Shown here piece after piece: positions 58,896 to 64,000 of a stretch of 64,000 nucleotides of DNA. A program made the position numbers and the translations under genes. The notes below the pieces were generated by a model. It saw only the letters and a program-made list of their open reading frames with translations, did no database searches and was not told the DNA's origin. The first letter of the stretch is position 1. Every line of letters begins with the position of its first letter. The stretch comes from Azadirachta indica (taxonomy: Eukaryota > Streptophyta > Magnoliopsida > Sapindales > Meliaceae), in assembly GCA_022749755.1 (NCBI GenBank), contig JAGQDM010000070.1, positions 3,312,792 through 3,376,791 of the forward strand, read 5' to 3'.

Positions 58896-59600
58896 AGTTG
58901 AGTTATTTATTAGTTCTTATCAATGATTAAAGAAATGAAAGGGATTACAATTCAAAATCTTAAATGAAATGAGTATGAGTGGACTGGATTGAATCAGCGG
59001 TATATAGATCCAATACAATAGTACGTATGGTAGAAAGAACTAGATGCACCTTTCTACCACACTATCCATTGTATGAAGATATGGGATTGATATAGAGAAA
59101 TCTCAAATTTGTATATAAATATATATACATGTAAATGTATATATATGTAGATGTACATGTAAATAGCACTCCGATTCTATTTCTTCGCTACACCCATTCG
59201 TCTTTCTTTCGATCAATTCGAAATAATCCAACGTCAACTGCTCTACTCTAATTCATAGGTTTTATTGTATTGATCCCGAGATCTATCGAAACAATGGAAG
59301 AATAGTATGGGCATATAAAAAAAGAAAGCAACCAAGTCATCCTTTTTTTTCTACTTTCTATAAGAATAAATCACCCATCAAATCAAATATTGAATGACTG
59401 AGCACTCAGATCCTATCGCGAGTCTTGATACATAGTATCTTCAGTCCTTTCCAAAACTCCAAATTTGATTTCCCCATCGGCCCATCCCCATCTAATTCAC
59501 GACTCAGTTAGTAGACATTACACTAATACTAATAGGAATAGGGGAAGTTAGTTATTAGTTAGGTAATTAGGAAGGATTTTGAGTCTTTCTTAAAAAGGAT

Positions 59601-60559
59601 TTTCCAAGGATCCTAGGATCCTCCAGGATCTGTGCTTCTTTTCTTTAAACAACCTTTTTCTCCTAAGATTTCCGGTCCCTTACTTTCGTATTTTTGAATC
59701 TCACAATTGAATCTTACTACCCAAGTCGATCCTATTGGCAACGGGCAAACGACGCTTACGCGGGATCTCGGTGCCTTCTCTTGAAAGAATAGAAGTTGAG
59801 TTCGAGTTGTTATCATGCCGGATCAGAAAAGTCAAAAGCCGTACTAAAAGCCAGCGGACCCGCTCACGGGAGTCAGGCCTGCTCTGTAGTGGGCAGACGT
59901 AGCAGGGCCATCTGAAAGAATATAGGAAAAAGAGCCGCTGGAGAAAACCAATTACGCTGGGTTCTCAATTCCATGTAATATGCAGTGAGTTTGAATTGAC
60001 CCGGTTAGCTAGAAGGTTCCTTTCGCTACCGTCCTAAGGTTCAACCAACCCTTGGTTTGCTTTAACAAGATTTCACTGAAGTGAACCCGACGCGAAGTTG
60101 GTGAAACCTGAGCGTAACTATGTCACGTGAAGTGAAGAAGAACTCTGCTTCTTTTTTTTAGACACCTTCCCTTCTTATTCCCCGAAGCACAAGAGCTAGG
60201 GTAAACTCGTCAGCTGAATAGCTATAGTACAGAGTTGTTGGGGGGAATAGATATATCGCTTTTCCGGGGGGACCAAGAAAAAGGGAAGGAGATATGGAGC
60301 CAGTGAGTGGCAACTGGTTCTTCGGTGCTATCAAAAACAGCCTTCTATGCGCTATCAGAGCCACTCGTCCCTTCTCCTTTCCTTAAAGGAAAGGTCTAAC
60401 CTCGCGTAGCTAATGAAAGGGAATACCTTAGCTTAGAACAGAACCGACTATAAGCCCTGAGAGCCAGCAAGCAAACCCCCCCCCCCAACCTCTTAATCTA
60501 GAAAAAAAAGCCCTTTCTTTCTCGGGAAGCTGGTGTAAAGAGGTGGTGGGGGCGGCATA
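59601..60559. other. Unassigned spacer right of the plastid segment
   Basis: No gene recognised. It begins with gatcctaggatc-type words and includes a run of C near 60476-60486. The minus-strand 67-codon frame at 59613-59816 has no recognised family. Confidence 0.45.
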
Positions 60560-61225
60560 AGATCGCACGGGTCGGGCTCCCCATTTCTTCTTTTTAATCC
60601 TTCTCCGCTCTGCTCTCTTAACGTAATCCTGGGGAGTGGGCTTATAGTCCAGCCTTTCAAGCCCTACGTTGTAAAGGGGGATCGTGCCTTGGCAGAATTA
60701 CCGGCACAAGCCTTCCTTGTAAGCTAATCCACAGACCCAGCCTTACGGGGTGAAATTTCATCTTCGCCAGCATTTTCCCCCCGGGTGAGCTCGTCTTCAT
60801 TCTTTTGGGTGGCCTCGCGTCGAGGGGGATACAATTGACTGTCTCGAACTGATAGGATAGGAATTGAAGTTCCGACTCTACATGCTGCACAACTTCTACC
60901 TTTCTTGAGCCTACTTTTTCGTCATCAGCCAAGATAGTGACTAGCTGGTCGTCGATAACGAACTTGACTTTACCCTTTGGTGCAGCGTAGATGGGCCTTA
61001 TGGGGAAGGGCCCTTATGAATGGAGCCAACCAAAGTCTTCCCAAAAGTGAACGATGCCTCGATATCTACCACATTCAAACTTATCTTGAACTGGTACGGC
61101 CCGGTCACAACGTCAAGTTCAATTACTCCAACAGTCTGGCGGACGGAATTTTCGAATGCTCGGACCGTCATCGTCTTTCTCTTCATATCTCCATGCCCCA
61201 GCCTCAGGGCCTTTACACTGCTCAA
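60560..61225 (-). pseudogene. Ty3/gypsy fragment: protease to G-patch region
   Basis: The minus strand reads TVRAFENSVRQTVGVIEL and then YQFKISLNVVDIEASFTF (about 61170-61050), the pattern around and after the aspartic protease of gypsy elements (VRAFDG..R.V.GEI.L, FQVMDI). The next part (about 60975-60935) is KVKFVIDDQLVTILA, again a family block. A G-patch-like tail follows: LGLWISLQGRLVPV (about 60750-60715) and KAGL-x-AHSPGLR corresponding to the usual LGYKPT region (about 60640). The protease catalytic part itself is not present upstream. The LLGRPW-type motif is altered to FGKTLVGSIHKG. The fragment is dead, with frameshifts. Confidence 0.7.
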
Positions 61226-61319
61226 CGTGCATTCAAAGCACTCCCATTATCAATCAACACTGCAGGTACTATCTGGGCCCGACAAGACACCAAAATAGAA
61301 AGCGGGTGCGTTTGCTACG

Positions 61320-61955
61320 TCTTTGTCCTCAACTGGTCGGACAAAGTTGGAAAAGAAGGCGATACGGTGTATCTTTACTGGGTACGATGAGCAGAAGAAA
61401 GGGTGGAGATGTGTTGATCCCACCACCAATAAAGCATACGTCTCGCCGCATGTTGTCTTTGATGAGGCATCATCATGGTGGTCTACCGAGAATGTAGTGT
61501 TGCCAGACTTGGAGAGTTTAGACACGAGTACGCGAGCGCAGTTACCAGAGCGGCAGGAGGTTTCTGTCGGGAGCGACTCGAAACCAGTAGAGTCGCAAAA
61601 ATCGAGTTCACGAACTGGCAGTTCTTTGAGCCCCATTTGATAGAAGACAGGTGTTTCGCGAGGTTCAAAGTCCAAAGCCCATAAGCCAGGAAAAGCCTTC
61701 CCCCAGAAGTGGAGAGAGTAGCTCACGAACAGAGTTGCGAGATAGTCGAGAGAAGAGACCACTACCAATGGAAGACATCACGACTGAAAATAGGCCAAGT
61801 CTCAGAAGGTCTTTGCGGAGCAAGAAGTCTAATCCGAAGTATATGCAGGCCGACTTTGCAGACGTTGTGTCACTTTCACAGTGTTGTGTGTCCGAGATCG
61901 GGAAAGGAAGCATTCAGTGATGCTTGGGCTCGGTGGAATTTCATTCATGTGGTGT
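61320..61955 (+). pseudogene. Ty1/copia fragment: integrase C terminus and linker
   Basis: The plus-strand frame 61323-61640 shows LEKKAIRCIFTGYDEQKKGW, RCVDPTTN and VSPHVVFDEASSWW. These are the copia integrase C-terminal signatures (K-x-CIFLGY..KGYRCYDP..., SRDVxFdE). The linker before RT continues in other frames ([15 protein letters not shown] around 61801-61845, then ADFADVV). At about 61,960 the plus-strand similarity stops and an inverted RT piece begins. Confidence 0.8.
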
Positions 61956-61959
61956 GAAT

Positions 61960-62440
61960 GCAGGGGCAGGGAAGACTGAAGGCAGGGGAACGGTGTAGAG
62001 AGACGCCATAGAGAAAGGCATTTTTGACGTCCATCTGCCCAGGACTGACTTGTTGTTAGAGAGATGAGCACTCGCACAGTAGTGAAATTTGCCACGGGAC
62101 TAAACGTCTCGTCGTAGTCAATCCCGTACTGCTGTGAGAAAGCACGAGCAACCAATCGCGCCCCCGACTGATGATCCATCACTTCGTCGCTTCACCTTGT
62201 ATACCCACTTGCAAGAAATTGGCTTGACTCCAGCAGGCAATGGAACAAGGTCTCCCATGTCTCATTCTTTTTTAGGGCTAACATCCCCTCGCACCTTAGC
62301 GCTGCCTCTGGTTTTTCGTCTTGTGCAGCCTTTATTTCTCTTTTGTTTTTTGGCCTTGACTTTCCCCTTCCCCCCCCCCCCCCCATTGTCACTACTGGTA
62401 CCTGACCCCGTCGGCTCGACATTTTTGCAAACACCGACCC
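61960..62440 (-). pseudogene. Ty1/copia reverse transcriptase start, inverted
   Basis: On the minus strand ALKKNETWETL (about 62280-62250) is followed by [37 protein letters not shown] and, after a frameshift, the DVKNAFLYG equivalent (about 62020-61990). These are the first conserved blocks of copia RT. In an intact element they would directly follow the linker on the plus strand, so this block of about 0.47 kb has been inverted in place. The plus strand carries a run of 15 C at 62370-62384. Confidence 0.8.
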
Positions 62441-62449
62441 TTACTCAAT

Positions 62450-64000
62450 AGGGCAATGAAAAGAGGAGAACGAGGACAGCTGACTACCGCTAAAAGTCAG
62501 ACTACGAGTACACATTGTATGATTGAAAACTGCCGCTGTGTACTAGCCGGTGCTTGCAGGTCTGACGGGTGCCTTCTCTCCAACAGCTGCTTCAATCAAT
62601 GTTAAGTCTGACTACGAGGCTTCTTAGCCCGCAGCTTACTACTTATTGAAAGACTACTTATTGACCCGAACAGGAAATGAAAAGTCGTAAACAACAACCC
62701 TCCCAACTCTGACTTTGATCGACTTGCCCCACAGCGTCTTTTTTTTGAGAGAAGAGGTCAAGGGGCTAAGTGACTCTCGAAAGTCGTCTTTTGTATCGCG
62801 TCAAGAGAAATGACATAGATAAGATCATTGCTTGAAGAGTTTCATTGTCGAATTGATCATAGAATTGATCCCAATAGTAGCTTGCTGCCCAAAGGTGCTT
62901 TATGAAAGCCGGTACACAGCAGTGAAAGTACGATTGATTCCGTCGATCGAACGAAAATCGCTTCGAACGAAATTTTGCCTTTCTGGCTTGACTACTCTGC
63001 TTGCTTAACACAAGTGTGATTTAACCTTCACGGACTACTTCACCACCCAGCAAGCTCCGGCTCGAAAGCAAGAAGCAACGGATTGAGCAAGCTGCGCGCG
63101 AAAGCCGTTGCTCGTTAGCGCTTTAGTTTGCCGTTGCTCGTTAGGCGTTTAGTTTGAGGCAGGGCGTTTACTTTAGGCTTGACTAATAACATAGAAAGGG
63201 CTTTTCTCGCTTGTTTGAGACCATATAATATCAGGCTTTCTTCAATCGGCAAACAAGGGATGGATCTACAGTCTGATATGATAAGGCTTTAAGAGATAGG
63301 GACTCCAGCGGTAAGAAAGAGTCACTCAGTGAATCGGTGGATCACACACTTGTTGGAGACAGGGGCAGGGACACGCCTTACTATTTAGAAAGTATACAAG
63401 TGTTGAAAGAGTGAAGTCTGGGGACAACGGTAAACGTGAGGAATGGGATCTCCAAAGCTACCCGCCCTACTAAATAAGTTCGCAAGCAAGGGACATGCCG
63501 AGCACCTAACTTTCCAACTAAGTCCAACGCGATTTAATTGACGATGCGTTCCGTCGTCAGCAAGCGGTGGCCGACAAGGCCCTTTTCCCTAAATATCTTG
63601 GGAAGCGAAGAGGACAGGTTTTCAACTCGTTCGGTAAGATTCTCCCGAAGGAAGGTAGGCATTTACCCAAGGCACTGATATTCTGAGTCTCTCTGAGTCT
63701 CTCAATTATACGTGTTTTAGGGAGTTGAACGTCTTATTTTATTCTTATGAGTGGCCTATGTGAATATGAGCCAAGCCAGGAGCAAGGATTCCTGAAAGTG
63801 AAATTCTATATTTAGAGTGCAAGTCGACGTTCCTGATATTCAAGGTGAAAGTGGAGTGAAAGCCGGCTCTAAGCAGGATCCAAAGACGTTCAAATCCAGT
63901 TCCAATCTGGGTATAAAAGTGCGTGCAGTTCAATCGTCGAAAGTGAGATCTCTTTTAGTCCGGTCTTCTTTTCTCTTTTGAGTCAGGTTCTTAAGACAGG
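62450..64000. other. Spacer, right end
   Basis: No gene recognised. Around 63102-63155 the word gttgctcgttag(g)cg(c)tttagttt occurs twice. The stretch 63067-63110 is an imperfect inverted copy of 49219-49262. A gtataaaag word near 63912 is TATA-like, but nothing follows it. Confidence 0.5.

Larger units (their letters stand above)
57600..59600. other. Plastid-derived segment (approximate limits)
   Basis: It contains plastid-type trnD-GUC and, downstream in the plastid order, a broken psbM. In chloroplast genomes trnD and psbM are neighbours on the same strand, as here, so they arrived as one piece. The flanking AT-rich sequence, with its A/T runs, looks like plastid spacer, unlike the rest of the window. 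The exact ends are not visible. Expected trnY/trnE upstream of trnD were not found in intact form. Confidence 0.7.

Noticed and set aside
59613..59816. Minus-strand ORF of 67 codons right of the plastid segment
   Set aside because: I could not place it in any plastid or mitochondrial family; it is probably spacer.
61250..61768. Minus-strand ORF of 172 codons
   Set aside because: It is the shadow of the plus-strand copia integrase/linker fragment.
1..64000. rRNA genes, CRISPR arrays, bacterial-type operons and other mitochondrial protein genes (cox, atp, cob, ccm, rps, rpl, matR)
   Set aside because: I looked for their characteristic protein or RNA motifs on both strands and did not see them. 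Very small exons (such as the shortest nad5 exon) could be missed by eye.

Overview
This window is flowering-plant mitochondrial DNA. The evidence is nad6, a split nad4 with group II introns, four tRNA genes of the usual plant-mitochondrial mix (native trnQ and trnG, plastid-type trnM and trnD), a stretch of imported plastid DNA, and very long gene-poor spacers holding decayed nuclear retrotransposons. No complete rRNA gene, CRISPR array, bacterial operon or intact transposase was seen. The nad4 structure (exons 2 and 3 fused, so one of the three usual introns is missing) narrows the lineage. From memory, nad4 intron losses are reported in sugar beet and relatives and in lettuce, so a eudicot is likely, but the order cannot be fixed from this window.

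Layout. Positions 1-34.6 kb are almost entirely spacer: degenerate short repeats (4.5-5.8 kb and 9.3-17.8 kb), a Ty3/gypsy gag fragment (6.7-7.7 kb, minus), a Ty1/copia fragment (8.5-9.0 kb, minus) and a LINE ORF1 zinc-knuckle fragment (30.3-30.8 kb, plus). The gene-bearing part starts at 34.6 kb with a 153-codon coiled-coil reading frame, then nad6 (35324-35941) with a perfect hairpin just upstream of its ATG. trnQ-UUG (37.3 kb) and trnG-GCC (40.2 kb) follow on the minus strand, with a maturase-like remnant between them. From 40.9 to 43.7 kb lie two opposed copia fragments. trnM-CAU is at 45.4 kb.

Positions 45841-48843 hold a structurally recognisable LTR retrotransposon: a 5' LTR, a tRNA-Met primer-binding site, a polypurine tract and a 3' LTR reduced to 40 bp, flanked by TTGG on both sides. 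It has no recognisable gag-pol. About 0.6 kb further on is the 3' end of nad4, which runs on the minus strand from 54781 to 49437. Exon sizes of 461, 938 and 89 nt total 1488 nt (495 codons plus stop), and both remaining introns have a visible domain V.

Positions 56.7-57.4 kb contain a gypsy chromovirus integrase/chromodomain remnant. Positions 57.6-59.6 kb are plastid-like, with trnD-GUC and a broken psbM. Positions 60.5-62.5 kb are a gypsy protease/G-patch remnant followed by a copia fragment with an internal inversion. The rest is unassigned spacer.

nad4 and nad6 encode membrane subunits of respiratory complex I, and the tRNAs serve mitochondrial translation. The retroelement pieces are nuclear-type passengers, most of them visibly broken by stops and frameshifts.
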